Assembly (NCBI GenBank): GCA_025201765.1
Contig: MU623364.1
Coordinates: forward strand, 186,001 to 250,000
DNA: 64,000 nt
Reading direction: 5' to 3'
From: Daldinia sp. FL1419
Taxonomy: Eukaryota; Ascomycota; Sordariomycetes; Xylariales; Hypoxylaceae
Shown here: in pieces, positions 19,324 through 31,122 of the stretch
Position numbering within the stretch: the stretch's first letter is position 1
How the letters are laid out: every line of letters starts with the position of its first letter
Made by a program: the position numbers and the translations under genes
The notes under the pieces: generated by a model
What the model was told of the DNA's origin: nothing
Database searches by the model: none
Seen by the model: only the letters and a program-made list of their open reading frames with translations

Positions 19324-20419
19324 TTTGTCTATTCGCGTCCTCGACGATAATGCAGCGGAAAACACGCGCAAATGAATATTTAAACAACCGACTTAATGAA
19401 ATGTACGATATCGGTGGTATAGGGGAGATTTTGGTTGTAAAGAGTGGCCGTTGGATCTCAATGGATCGGTTTTCGAATCGTATCAATTGACCGAAAAAAA
19501 AAACCAAAAAAATCGAGCTGGAAATTTTTCCTGATCGATAGGAAGGAAATCTTAGCAGCTTTTCGCGGGGAGAAAGTTTAGCCAATCAGAAGCTTCAATA
19601 AGATGGAGTATTCCCGCTTTAGTCTCTAATCGACAGGGGACAGGTACATATGTGGGTACCAGCATTATGTAGTTCGAGCTTTCGCTCTTTTGCTTCTTTA
19701 CCTTCACACAAACATCATATAAATTCGTTTCTTACTGATATACTATTATACATTGAAGTGCACTTACTAGATTACCTACTACAGTAAATTGTAAAATCTC
19801 GAAATAATAATCGAGGTTTGATTTTTAAAGTCCTCTGTACGGTCAAGTTATTACTTGGGTTCTCAACATAAGACAATCGAAGCCATACAATCGTGAACAA
19901 CTGTCTCGATAGCTCCATCTGAATGAACCAAGGTCGAACCTCGATGGTTACACTTTCTTCCAGCCTAGGCCCATACCTTCTTAAGATGTTCTAGTCGCTG
20001 CAGCCCAACATCTTCTCGCCAAAGTAAAAGAAACCCCAAATTTTGGTGTTAATCCAATTATATCGGACCGCCCCCAAGATTATTTGGGTAGGTATAATTT
20101 CTAGCTGCAACGGAAAAGGCTTAGTTCAACCGAAGGGATGATGATCCTGAACAAGTGTCTCTGGCTGCTGTGGCCAACGATGGATCTCTAAGCTTCCAAG
20201 GCTATAGCCAAGTATACGGGATCCTATTCTGAATCCGGGGATCCGGGGTATGTTCACCCCGCCTTGAAAATATGCGATGTCACTCGGGTCTATCTTGTGA
20301 CATGCCTTTTACGTACCGTCGTTTCCTCTTCCTTTATATTCTAGGTTTTTCTTGCTTCTCCATTTATACAACTATGGATACTTTGTATTTCATAGTCCTA
20401 GTAGGTTTACCCAGTCTCG
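19324..20419. promoter_or_regulatory. Divergent intergenic region NHP2 / GH92
   Basis: 1.1 kb between divergent starts. No gene; an A-tract lies at 19494-19510 in the NHP2 promoter. Confidence 0.4.
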
Positions 20420-22967
20420 ATGGGATTTGAGATGCCTCCAATGAGGGTTCAATTGGTTATACAGTCACTTTTGGTGGCTACATTATGCCAAGCAACTCCT
20501 GAAAACCCGTATCGTTGGGATGACAATGTCCCTGTCAGTGGTTATGACTTTGTAGATCCTCTCATAGGTACTCGAAATGGAGGTGAGTTTATTTTTTGGT
20601 CTGCTGTCATCGAAGACCGCCTAACTAATGGGTAAATAGGTCATGTCTTTGCTGGTGCGACTTTGCCATTTGGTAAGAATAATCAACGGCCATAACATCT
20701 ATATATATAGGTAGATAACTCCTAATAAAATTGTAGGTATGGCGAAACCGGTTGCGGACGTCACGAGTGATAACCAGGGAGGGTATGCCTCAAATGGAAG
20801 CCCAGTCACGGGCTTCTCCCACATGCACGACTCGGGTACCGGCGGCGCCTCATCACTTGGGAACTTTCCAGTCTTTGTTTATCCAGGCTGCGCAAACGAT
20901 GATGTAAACGGGTGCATTTTCCCCAAGACCAAGCGCAGCGTCGAGGTTGTTGATGGGAGTGTTTCGGCCCGTCCTGGCTATTTCACTATCGATCTTGTCT
21001 CGGGCGTCAGGGCAGAGATTACAGCCACAAATCACACAGCTCTTTATGATTTTACGTTTTTCGGTAATGCTACTGGGAGCGCTACCGTGGATGCGCCATT
21101 AAGCCCCCTATTCTTTTTCGATCTAACGGATCTACCGGACACACGCCTCAATGGCAGCGCATCCGTAGACCCGGATACCGGTAGGATTTCTGGAAATGGT
21201 ACTTTTCAGCCAAGCTTCGGAACTGGTACGTACACATTACACTTTTGCGCCGACTTTCCCCAGGATACGTCTATACGCGAAACGGGAGTGTTTGTGAATA
21301 CTAGGGCTGGGAGTGAACCTAAGAACATCGTCTTGGGACAGGACAATAACTCCCCTCCCTTGCCGGCCGGGGCTTATACTTGGCTCCACGAAGTTGAACC
21401 AGGTAGCACAATCACTGTCCGTGTTGGACTTTCTTTCAAAAGTGTCGAACAAGCTTGCGGGTCTGCTGGGGCAGAGATCCCAGACTTCAGCTTCTCCAAA
21501 ACTTTAGCCGCAGCAGAAGAGGGTTGGAAAGATAAACTCTCAGTCATAAGTATCGATACCACCGGTTTCGAAGATACATCTTTGCAGACAATTTTCTGGA
21601 GTGGGGTTTACAGAGCTATGCTGAGTCCTCAAGATTACACTGGTGAAAACTATCTATGGGAAAGCGATGAGCCTTACTACGATTCATGGTATTGCATTTG
21701 GGACTCATTCAGAAGCATTCACCCCTTTATTACCCTGGTGGATCCACATTCCCAAACTCTTATGATACGCTCTCTCATCGATATCTACCGACATGAGGGA
21801 TGGTTACCGGATTGTCGAATGTCGCTCTGTAAAGGGTGGACTCAGGGAGGCTCTAACGCCGACGTTGTACTGGTGGATGCATACCTCAAAAACATTACGC
21901 AGGATGTTGACTGGGAGACCGGATACGAGGCGTTAGTAAAGGACGCAGAAGATGAACCGCCGGTGTGGGATTACGAGGGTCGCGGTGGTTTATATAGTTG
22001 GAAGAAGTACGGTTACATCCCCGCAGACGATTTCGACCCGTACGGCAATGGCTTGTTCACAAGAAGTGTATCCAGGACAGTGGAGTATGCATACAATGAC
22101 TTCTGTATTGCTGAGATCGCGAAGGCGCTAGGCAAGCAGGAAGATTACGAGAAGTATATCAAGCGATCCGAAAATTGGATCAACTTGTATAACGCTGATC
22201 AGACCTCGGACATAAATGGTGAAGACACCGGCTTCACTGGTTACCTGCAGCCAAGATACTTGAACGGTACCTTCGGATATCAAGACCCGACTCTTTGCTC
22301 TTCGGTCATGTCATTTGACTCATGTTATCTTAACCCGGGAGGCCATGAGACATATGAGGGTAGTCCCTGGCTATACAGTTTCTTCGCACCTCACGATATG
22401 GCAACCCTGATCACTACTCTAGGCGGGCCCGATACATTCGTCAGTCGCCTAGATTATCTCCATGAAAGTGGTATTCTCTACGTCGGTGACGAACAAGCAT
22501 TCTTAACTATATTTCAATATCACTACGTGGGTCGCCCTGGTAAGTCTACCGAGCGCGTCCACTATTATATACCCAGCCAATTCAATACTACAACGGCCGG
22601 TATACCCGGAAACGATGACTCGGGCGCCATGGGCTCATTCGTAGCCCTGGCAATGATGGGAATATTCCCTAATCCCGGACAGGACATTTATTTCATTACA
22701 GCCCCTTTCTTCCCGTCCGTCTCAATCACCCATCGTATGACGGGCAATACGGCAACGATCAAAACCAACAATTTTGACACCGAGTATAAGAATATTTACA
22801 TTCAAAGCGCGAAGCTCAATGGGAAGGAATACACGAAGAATTATCTTACGCATAGCTTCTTCTTCGAGGGCGGTACTTTGGAACTCACGTTGGGCAATAA
22901 GGAGAGCGCGAGTTGGGGCACCGGGGGTGACGATGTACCGCCGAGTGCAAGCACAAGCAAGGGCTAG
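20420..22967 (+). CDS. Secreted glycoside hydrolase family 92 alpha-mannosidase
   Basis: GH92 enzymes are calcium-dependent exo-alpha-mannosidases (often alpha-1,2) acting on mannans and N-glycans. The join is 20420..20582, 20640..20672, 20737..22967, 808 residues, normal for the family. A signal peptide is visible (VQLVIQSLLVATLCQA); the start could also be the Met at 20432 or 20441. Family blocks are YDFVDPLIGTRNGG/HVFAGATLPFG/MAKPV, GFSHMHDSGTGG (about residues 92-102), WDSFRSIHPFITLVDP, RSVEYAYNDF-like (RTVEYAYNDFCIAEIA), HETYEGSPWLYSFFAPHD with the presumed acid Glu near 605, and GNDDSGAMGSFVALAMMGIFP near 690 with the presumed base Asp pair. Exon 2 is only 33 nt. Several NxS/T sequons agree with secretion. 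Confidence 0.93.
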
Positions 22968-23093
22968 GTTCATTCGTATTCGAAGTACAGGTATCCCATT
23001 CGTGGAGATTCACGGCAGAGAGTATAAAATACCTAAACATGAATATTATATTTCTTGAAGCATGATATGCGATTGCCATACATCAAAAGGCGC

Positions 23094-23951
23094 TCAGGGA
23101 TTCATAACTCTAAGTTGGAGCCTTGGGAGAGAGTAAGCAGTCCCATTGGAACTGGTCGATGATAGTTCCGACTGTAACACCGACGGCACAGATTCCCCAT
23201 TACCTAGAATGCATAACCAATTATCAGAGAAACAAGGCTTCAAGGTTTGCAAATTAAGCAAACTTACCACGTTTCAGGCCGAAAAATTCACCCATGCTAC
23301 TGCTACTTGACTGACAAAATTGCCTATAAGTTCTCCATACGTGTGTTATCTTTCTCCGCCAGAATGCGCATGCGATTACCAGAAGTAGAATTGCGCCCAT
23401 CACACTAAGTCCAACTATGAAGCCAACTTGCTTTGGCGGTCTGCTTTGTAGGTTTAGAAACGAGGCCGCAATGTATTCATCGTCGTCGAGTCGTGCGGGA
23501 ATTAGAGCCCAGTCAGGGCAGCCTTGACCGCATGGGTTCTGTAAACACTATTGTGAGATGGATTAGCCTTATAAGAGGTAGAAGCTCAGGGGAAATATAT
23601 ATATATATATATATAAAGGAACTATTCGTTACGTACACAGCCCATGAATTTGGGCGTCGTAAGATCGCACGTATACCACTCGTTCTCGTCATAAGGGGCG
23701 ACGCAACTCTGATGATCGTCCGGATAGTTGTCGTAGCTGGCTGGTCGAAGCCCACCGACTAAACATTGGCCTCCATTGGAGCATGGATCTGTTTCGCAGC
23801 AACCGATGAAATGGTCTGGACTAGACTCGCAGACGTAAAAGGATCCCCCGGAGGGACAGGAGAGTCCGTATTTCTCTTGTGGGCTTTGGCTCTTGGAGGA
23901 GGCCATATATAATGCTGCGAGCGGGAAATTTCGACTGGTGTAAAATCTCAT
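23094..23951 (-). CDS. Single-pass membrane protein with duplicated cysteine domain
   Basis: Uncharacterised. The join is complement(23094..23203, 23268..23547, 23637..23951), 234 residues if the first ATG is used; a second Met lies at residue 16. Two copies of a cysteine module follow each other: CPSGGSFYVC..FIGCCETDPCSNGGQC..LRPASY (about residues 32-73) and WYTC..FMGC/CLQNPCGQGC..LIPARL (about 91-125). The intron 1 acceptor at 23548 (TAG) was chosen over one 9 nt later because it restores the GCC-x2-(D/N)PC spacing of the first copy. A transmembrane helix at about 147-169 (FIVGLSVMGAILLLVIACAFW) is followed by RRK and a Ser-rich cytosolic tail. Topology implies an extracellular Cys domain. 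Similar fungal cell-surface proteins exist; ligand unknown. Confidence 0.72.
23595..23614. repeat. (AT)n microsatellite
   Basis: An AT dinucleotide run inside intron 1 of the cysteine-domain membrane protein gene. Confidence 0.85.
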
Positions 23952-24517
23952 GAGGAAGCAATAAAATGTAAACGGAAACTTGGGATTTTATGGTTTATCT
24001 ATATCACACTGAATACGTCTTACCTGGTAATAACGAGTTTATACGGGGAAGTTCTAGACACACCTCCAACTAGACCGTTCGCCACCACTCATACATGCCG
24101 AAAAGACGCCCTTGATAAATCACTCTGGGGTTTATCCTATCTATGTGTGCGGTTTTATTCGAGATATATGACGGGAAAGAGACATGATATCAACCCCTAA
24201 GCACGAAAATGTGGGCTTCTTTGGCTTGGGAATATGACACTGATAATTTTCCTAGCAATTGGGTACCATTATGAATATCACTGGCTTCCTATAGCTACCT
24301 ATTTATTTGTGATAAAAACAGACCAAGAGTAGAGAGCGTGACCTCTAGTGTAGGAGTGTGCGGGTGGCTCTTTTCATATCATGCCCCCTCTAAGAGAAAA
24401 AAAGGAATTCTCGGCATACTACATTCTGCCATATTCTTCTGTGTAAAAGACTGTATCAACCTCTAATTACCGTCGATCGTCTACCGTATATCTAGGCGCC
24501 TAGTCTTCAAAACGGGT
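23952..24517. other. Intergenic region, no gene seen
   Basis: 566 bp between the Cys-domain membrane protein gene start and the terpene synthase remnant. Nothing recognisable apart from promoter sequence for the minus-strand gene. Confidence 0.4.
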
Positions 24518-25300
24518 TCAAAGAGAGATGTACACTCCGCCACTCATAGACTTGCAGTCGAGTTTGTATCTTTCGCAGGTTAAACCGGTTCGGAGGTTAG
24601 GGTTTTTTGTCTTAGAATAGAGCGCCAGGAAGGGGTTGTTAGTAATGGCATCCGTTTCATTCCACAGTTGGCGCATACCATCATCATCAAATATTTCCGT
24701 AGGCCATGTAACCCCCCAGGCGTATCTACAGGACTCGTTAATTCTTCTTCCAGAAAAATCAAGACATGCAAGATATGTAGGTAGGTACTCGATAGTCGCA
24801 AGGGTCATTGTTACAGCACCCGTGCCCGCGCGAATCCGTAAAAGTTCCTCCACGGAAGGAAGACGGTGGGCTACTTGGAGTCTTCGTTCCTCTCCACACG
24901 TATTTATGTAGGCGAGCGCTTCGTCAAAATATCTTTTTATATTGTCTGTATCTCGATCAGACTACGATGTGGTGATAAGGGGCAGTGAATTGAGTATATA
25001 CCGTCACTATAAGATTTAGCAAAGGCTTCTTTAACTGGTCTAGCACGACTGATTAGGGGTTCTGTTTCTGTTGACTCTGGTTTCGGGTTCTTACGTAGAC
25101 TTTACTTGATATAGTTGATAGTTCTCTGTCGGAATATAGAGGCTCTATCCCAGTCGCTGATGGCCGTAGAAAGCTCTGTAGAACCGGCCTCTAGTTATTT
25201 AGTCATGTATACCCAGGTTGTCTGTCTACTTGTGTGGATACAATATACCATCATCCCAAGCGAAGAGCTTACAGAAAAGTTAGCTAAGAAAAGAGCAACA
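24518..25300 (-). pseudogene. Degenerate class I terpene synthase
   Basis: Remnant of a fungal sesquiterpene-synthase-like gene read on the minus strand. Pieces in order: KLFAWDDGILYPHK (25226-25270), where functional relatives carry an Asp-rich DDxxD/E motif after WLF.W; RASIFRQRTINYIK then TAA then SLRKNPKP (about 25085-25150); ISRARPVKEAFAKSYSD (near 25015-25065); then KRYFDEALAYINTCGEE, HRLPSVEELLRIRAGTGAVTM, ATIEYLP, and WPTEIFDDDGMRQLWNETDAITNNPFLALYSKTKN down to about 24580. The NSE/DTE metal motif region is degenerate. At least one frame change and one in-frame stop separate the pieces, and the only obvious intron (40 nt) does not restore frame. The assignment rests on order and spacing of several weak motifs. 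Confidence 0.6.
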
Positions 25301-28300
25301 TGACAGCAGCCTAGTCGTCCCTTGCTGAAAGAGCTAAGCGTGTAACAGCTTGTAACGCTTCGTACGAGGTCGCATATCGCCACCACGAAGCGGCAAAGGA
25401 GGCAAAACTAGCCGCTTTCAATTTACGGATTCGGGGGCAATCATTGGTAGACGAAATACTATAGTATGTTAACTTATGCCCAGTAGCTAATTAGGGAGCA
25501 TGATGTATTTGCCAGATATTTAGGACACCCGTGGCTTGTAGGGCCCTGGCATGGCTATACTGAAATAACGAATATCTACCGATAGTTTGCCAAATCTTGT
25601 AAAGCCATTTAAGCTTACGGTGTAATTAAATATAATCTATCATAATAACGTAGTAACTTGGGAATTCCTATTCCATTAATGCCAATAACTATCTTTATTA
25701 TAAAGATTATAGAACCCTAATAAGATTTACTTTACAAAATTATTTAAACATGTTTCTTTGAGATTATCGATATTGGAAGATGCGGATGTAGTGTAGCTAC
25801 TATTTTCTTTTATATCTTATGATTAAGATACCTTTATAACAAAAGTAGGTAGTTGGAAAAAATTGGACTTGTTAAGATATAATTACTACCTAGGTATATA
25901 TATGTATTACCGCTATAGATACAGCCTTCGCAGCACCGATTACCTAGTTCCCAGCCGCGGGAATCCTGGGAATTTTGTTATATTTAGACATCATAAGACA
26001 GCAAGAAATATGAATGCAACCTCTTTGTTCTGCAGGGAGTCCCAACTGCTTAGCTACCTACGGAACTACGGAGCCTTATATATGGAATAAGCTCTTTGTT
26101 CTATATGTATGGAAGACATCTGAAATCCCGACACTACGTACGTAAAATGCCAGTATAGTCTACCCTAGGTCCACTTACCTATACCCCAACATACTTATAG
26201 CACTTTCACATTACAAAAGCATTCAATGTACTTAGACGTGAAAGAGTAGATCGGAAGGATAGGTCTTATGGATTTGAATTGTAAGAAAATCGTTGACCTA
26301 CCTAACCAAGAAATCCCATACATTAGGTCTCGCAAAGATAATGGCCCTAGTAAGGTACTTACATTGAAATATCAAGCAAGGGGTGATTTGAAGGAGTATG
26401 CGATCTGGAGGAATAGTAATAACAATGTTCGACCTAAATAGGTAGGTAGTTATGGTTCAAAGTGTAAGTTTATAGGGTTTTGTAGCCACACAACGTGGCG
26501 TGCTTGACCTTAGGCACTCGCTTGCCCATGACAATAGACGCGGTGTTAAATATCATAAATGGCGATATATTCACATCGATAAGAGAACTTTTCACAGTAG
26601 GTGGAAATGGGTCATTTGACCTTCGCCCCGTCACAAAACTTCTTCCGCAAGGGGGTTGCTAGCTTGATGCCTTACTGTATGTCTCACCATAAGAGTTCTT
26701 GACCTCGATCGTGCGTCCCGGCATTTCAGATCAGTTCAGCGTCTTTTCCGCGGCAAGGGAGTTGATGTCCAGCAACTTATCATCGAACTAGATTATGCGA
26801 GCGATTTCGTATTCTCTTGATTTGTTAGGTAGGTATGTTTACCTTACGAATTATAACACGTGGATATCATATTGCTCTTCCTCGGGGGTCTTCCTCCGTA
26901 CTCCGCGCTCTTAGATTTGAATGTATTATTTTCGTCTTTATCTTAGAACAAATGGAACTTTTATACTAACCTTAGGTGAGTGGATAGGTAGGTAGTTATT
27001 GATGTAAGCACTGAGATAACTACCAATGGGTGTCGCTATATAGCCACGAAGTTGGTCTCACGACATCTGTAGCCCCGGTCGTTTTAATATATACTATCTC
27101 TCGAGGCGCTGACTAGCTGTAGAACTCCTAATTGGTCCATAGTAGGAATGTTCCCTTCGGAGAATACACATATGTATATCAGTACCTAGTTATTGGGCAG
27201 GTTTTGTATTAGGTGGAGGGTTACTGCGTGGTTACCTACCTACAGGTAGTAATCGACACTCGGAGAGATGAGACATGTGCCATCTGTTGGACTCTGCAAG
27301 ATTCGGGGTTGCATTCCTTCAAGTACTATCCAACCTAAAGCCATGCTAGTTCCTACTAATTACATGTACTTCGTATACACCTACATCCATACAGCCCATA
27401 AGTGGTGTAGACGTACTATGTACCTATCGCCAACCTTTTATTCAGGTGCGATCGCTCTGTTCGTAGTTTATACACTAGATTTGCACCTTCTAGACTGGCA
27501 TTCGAACAATTTGGTCATAGGTACCCGCACGTGGGTAGGTACCGCATCCTGCTGTGGGTACGTACTATTACATTGTGGATGTTGCAGGTATGGGGCTTAA
27601 TGGCCTTATCCCTGCTGAATCACGTGGATCTATCAAAATCTAATAAAAGACGACTAAACTAAATGAGGCTATCTGATTTGAACGGATTTGAACTTTACCC
27701 CATTACACCCATCAATTGAATCGGACCCCAGCAAATTTCTCATACTAAAGTCATTATTTTATTTTATTCGTTTATCTTATTTACTAAGGAAATGCCTTAC
27801 TAATAATATTAGACGTGACGTTTGGGGAAGCGCCCTTGAACCGTTAAGGGGTTTGAAGATGCGGGAGCTTTTGGACCAGTCAACTGAGTCCTACTAACTC
27901 CAGCTTCTTATACCTACGTAACTTCCTTACGCTAACTTATTACGTCAAAATATTGAGACACACAGAAGGGCTTCAATTATTTCCGATGTTTTTTTCTAAA
28001 TGGTTTATCAATGGCGTGAGTGGCTCTGACAGGATAAGTTCCAGTTTAGATCGTCAGACTGTTCGTTTGTTCGTCTGTTATCTGTGCATGGCCACCGCTG
28101 CCTCCGCTAGGTTACCCAGTTGCTACCTACGTTGCCGATATTGCCGTGGTGGCTATTGGTCACACTATTACATAGTATGTAATGTACATCTGGCCATCAT
28201 CATCGTCACCTTGGTTGACTCACCGGATTATACACCTATACTATATAGTATGGTGTATTAGCGTTCCGATTATCCGTACCACGACATCGGATTCCCGTGT

Positions 28301-29834
28301 GCCCACATACGCTACGGGTCCGTACGTTTCCTACATTTCATGATCGCCACAAGGTTGGCGTAATTCGTCATGAAAGTCTGCGTGTTCGCATGTCTGCGTG
28401 TTTGCGTGTCCTATGCCAGGTAGGTACTTATTTAAAGCACGTAAGCATTAAGGTTCTTAAGCATCCTTGTGTAGCTACTTCAGCCTCCAGCGAACGAGTC
28501 AAAAAAAGGAAAAGGAAATACCTAAAAATCCAAGACATTTGACTACCTTTAACATTCTAATATTCACGTTGCACTTACTTTTTCGAAACCTTCTCTTCAA
28601 GACCACAGACTGCGACTGCTTAGACCAGTTAGATCCTTGGTTTGAGGCAACAAGCAGAACCTTAAAAATCACTGCATATCTGTGCCGTCTTATCCATGAT
28701 TACTCATTGCATTTAGGTTCGATAATGCCTACATTGGCCTACATTAACTTCAGTGTTCCCTCGGAATAGCTAAGCCATCTCCGAACTCTTGCAGTCTTAC
28801 ATATTCCGTACACTTCTCCCCGCCTTATCCGATTCCTAGATCTCTTTACCGACTTTATAATTTTACAATTCTTCACCTAAATCGTACCGATCTTTTTTAT
28901 GCCTCGAGAAATAGAATAATATTCTCTCCTGACGGGCACGAACGTGGCGAACGTGGACCGGATCACGGCACCAAATTAATAAGACCCTGTTGTCTCCATC
29001 TTCTGGGATCGCTCAAGCGCGCGGTTGATTGCTTTCGCCAAGCAATTTCCAACACAAAGAGCCGAACCCTGTCATTTTTCTTGGCATTGATACCAGCCCC
29101 GGCTGGAATCTCAGCATTACTTTCAGGTGGTGCCCTTTCAGGTGAGCAGGCTATTTTTCTTCTATTTGTTCATTCAACTACATTCGTCAGCTGGAGGCGC
29201 AGCTAGGCGGTAGTTGATAGGCTGCCAAAATACCAAAAACAAAGCCGCCCGGAATCATCAACATCAACTACGTCGACCATGTCAAGTGGCGCTGTCCAAT
29301 TATATTTCTTAAAATGAATCAATTCGGCTTGTCTTCGCTCGTCGATGCTCTTCCGTCCGAGTCCTAGCACGGGCACGGTACAACATATTTCAAACCCCAT
29401 GTAATCCCGAGAGTGGAAAGTAGCCCCAGGGGTAGAACAAACAAGAAAATTACATATATTATTATGATGGTATTCATCACTATCGCTCAAGGAGCCTGAT
29501 TTCATCATTATTCTAATCGTACCAGCTGTACCATTCGATCTATCAAATCTACGATCTTTGTCTTTCCTTCCCGTTATTTCCATTCTTTTCCTTCTATTGT
29601 TATAATCCCTGCTTATGAAAAGAGAGTCTTCGGTCTGCCCCCCGCAACACGAAATAAAGCTTAATTCCGGATGGCCGTGTTTCTGGTGTACACTACATAA
29701 GATATAAGACTCAGCCATAGGTCGCCGCCATTCATTTTTCATTGTATATCTTTCCTTGAATAGAAGGCTTTGCTCTCTACGATACATAGCACTAAAGCAA
29801 CCCAACAAAAAAGGCTTAGATTATTCTTGCCACC
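25301..29834. other. Gene-poor AT-rich island
   Basis: 4.5 kb in which I can support no gene on either strand. 25480-25880 is markedly AT-rich with many TA steps and no open frame over 60 codons. TAGGTAGGT motifs recur at about 26440, 26828, 26987 and 27235. Short open frames (for example 27268-27600, 29203-29808) lack domain signals. About 28950-29160 looks like more ordinary promoter or UTR sequence and may belong to the ORF at 29835. The AT bias and adjacent decayed gene are consistent with RIP-affected sequence. Confidence 0.5.
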
Positions 29835-30323
29835 ATGTCAGACCCAAGTACAAGCCGACGGACAAGCCGCAACTACGATACTGGCTTTCCAGATGCATTT
29901 GCCGAATACACCACTTCTTTACGTCACCCGGACGCGAACGTCAGTCCAGGGGCTTGCATCTCAGCCGAAGATATCGATCCATCCAAAACATTACATCGGT
30001 CACACAGATCTTTTCTAGCCAAGCACAAGCGTACTATCGCTCACGGCAGAATCGGTCAGAGTGCAAACCAAAAGCACTCCAACAGCTCGTCTGTGATAAT
30101 TCCCACAATTGACAGTGCTGTAGATGTGGGTGACTTGAAACGTACGGGCACCAATGGAAGCATTGGGCATTCGTCTAAGGATGGCAGTGAGAGCATCGAC
30201 CGCATGGAGGTATCTACTAATGGGGATTGCTCTCCGTCCTCCCCTACAGACGAAGATGATCTCGCTGACGATGGGCGGCAAAGGATCAGGCTCTTCCGAA
30301 AATGGCGCGGTCAGAAGGATTGA
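29835..30323 (+). CDS. Small Ser-rich protein, uncharacterised
   Basis: Single-exon ORF of 162 residues with a strong start context (TTGCCACCATGTC). I recognise no domain. The sequence is hydrophilic with basic segments (HRSHRSFLAKHKRTIAHGRIG), Ser/Thr/Asp-rich stretches, an acidic patch (SPSSPTDEDDLADD) and a basic end RQRIRLFRKWRGQKD, compatible with an intracellular, possibly nuclear, protein. No signal peptide or membrane helix. An upstream CAG/GTGAGC at about 29150 could be the donor of a 5' UTR intron. It might be non-coding; composition and start context favour a real gene. Confidence 0.5.
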   Translation: MSDPSTSRRTSRNYDTGFPDAFAEYTTSLRHPDANVSPGACISAEDIDPSKTLHRSHRSFLAKHKRTIAHGRIGQSANQKHSNSSSVIIPTIDSAVDVGDLKRTGTNGSIGHSSKDGSESIDRMEVSTNGDCSPSSPTDEDDLADDGRQRIRLFRKWRGQKD

Positions 30324-31122
30324 GGGAGCTGGGACGGACGGTCGACGATAGATTGCGGAAATTCTTGCATCACGGATAAAGGAACTGTTTGGAGTCAGGA
30401 TAATTGAGCAATTAGTAATTTGCGGCTTGGGAGACTTGGGGGCTCGACGCCGGAGGCTTATTTCAAAATTCGGTTCTTAGCATGGAGTATGGCTCATGAC
30501 GGAGTTTGGATGTCTTTGGTAAAAATAAAACATAAAAATAAAAAATAAAAAAAGGAAGGAAAAAGTCAACTAGAAAAGAGCTTGGTAGGCATAGGTACAA
30601 CGTCGACTAGGTATCAAATTGCGAGTTGCCGAGATTGAACAGACCTAGCAGCTAGATTGCTTAACCTACCTCCTAGATATTCTTTTCAGGACATGTTCTT
30701 TGGTCTTATGAAGAAAGATACCGTCACAACATATGTTTAGGTAATATCCTATGTTCCTTTGTAGATGCACCATTGATCCCGTGTCGCCTTCTACGTCCAA
30801 CACGTTCATATAATTCTGTACTTAGTACGTTAATAGTAGTATTATGCTTATCCATAACTTAGCCGTTTCTTTTGCGATTAGTTCAAGGCAATACAACTAC
30901 TGTTAAAGGAGATTCTATCTGCTCCACTACGTGACGTAGACTCCAAGAAAAAAAAAGAATTGTTACCGTACGGATTTAATACCGTATAAATTGAAAACGC
31001 TTATATAAGTCCTCGTGTTGGTATCCAACGGTATCTGGATTCATCGGTCCAGGAGGCCCTGCCCTGGGCACACGGAATTCGTATACATTAACCCAATATC
31101 AAGCTAGCATTATTCACCCAAC
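30324..31122. other. Intergenic region, no gene seen
   Basis: 799 bp; A-rich run at 30521-30562 downstream of the Ser-rich ORF. No coding signal. Confidence 0.4.

Noticed and set aside
29203..29808. 201-codon minus-strand open frame
   Set aside because: No recognisable motif, poor start context, and it overlaps the likely promoter/leader of the 29835 ORF.
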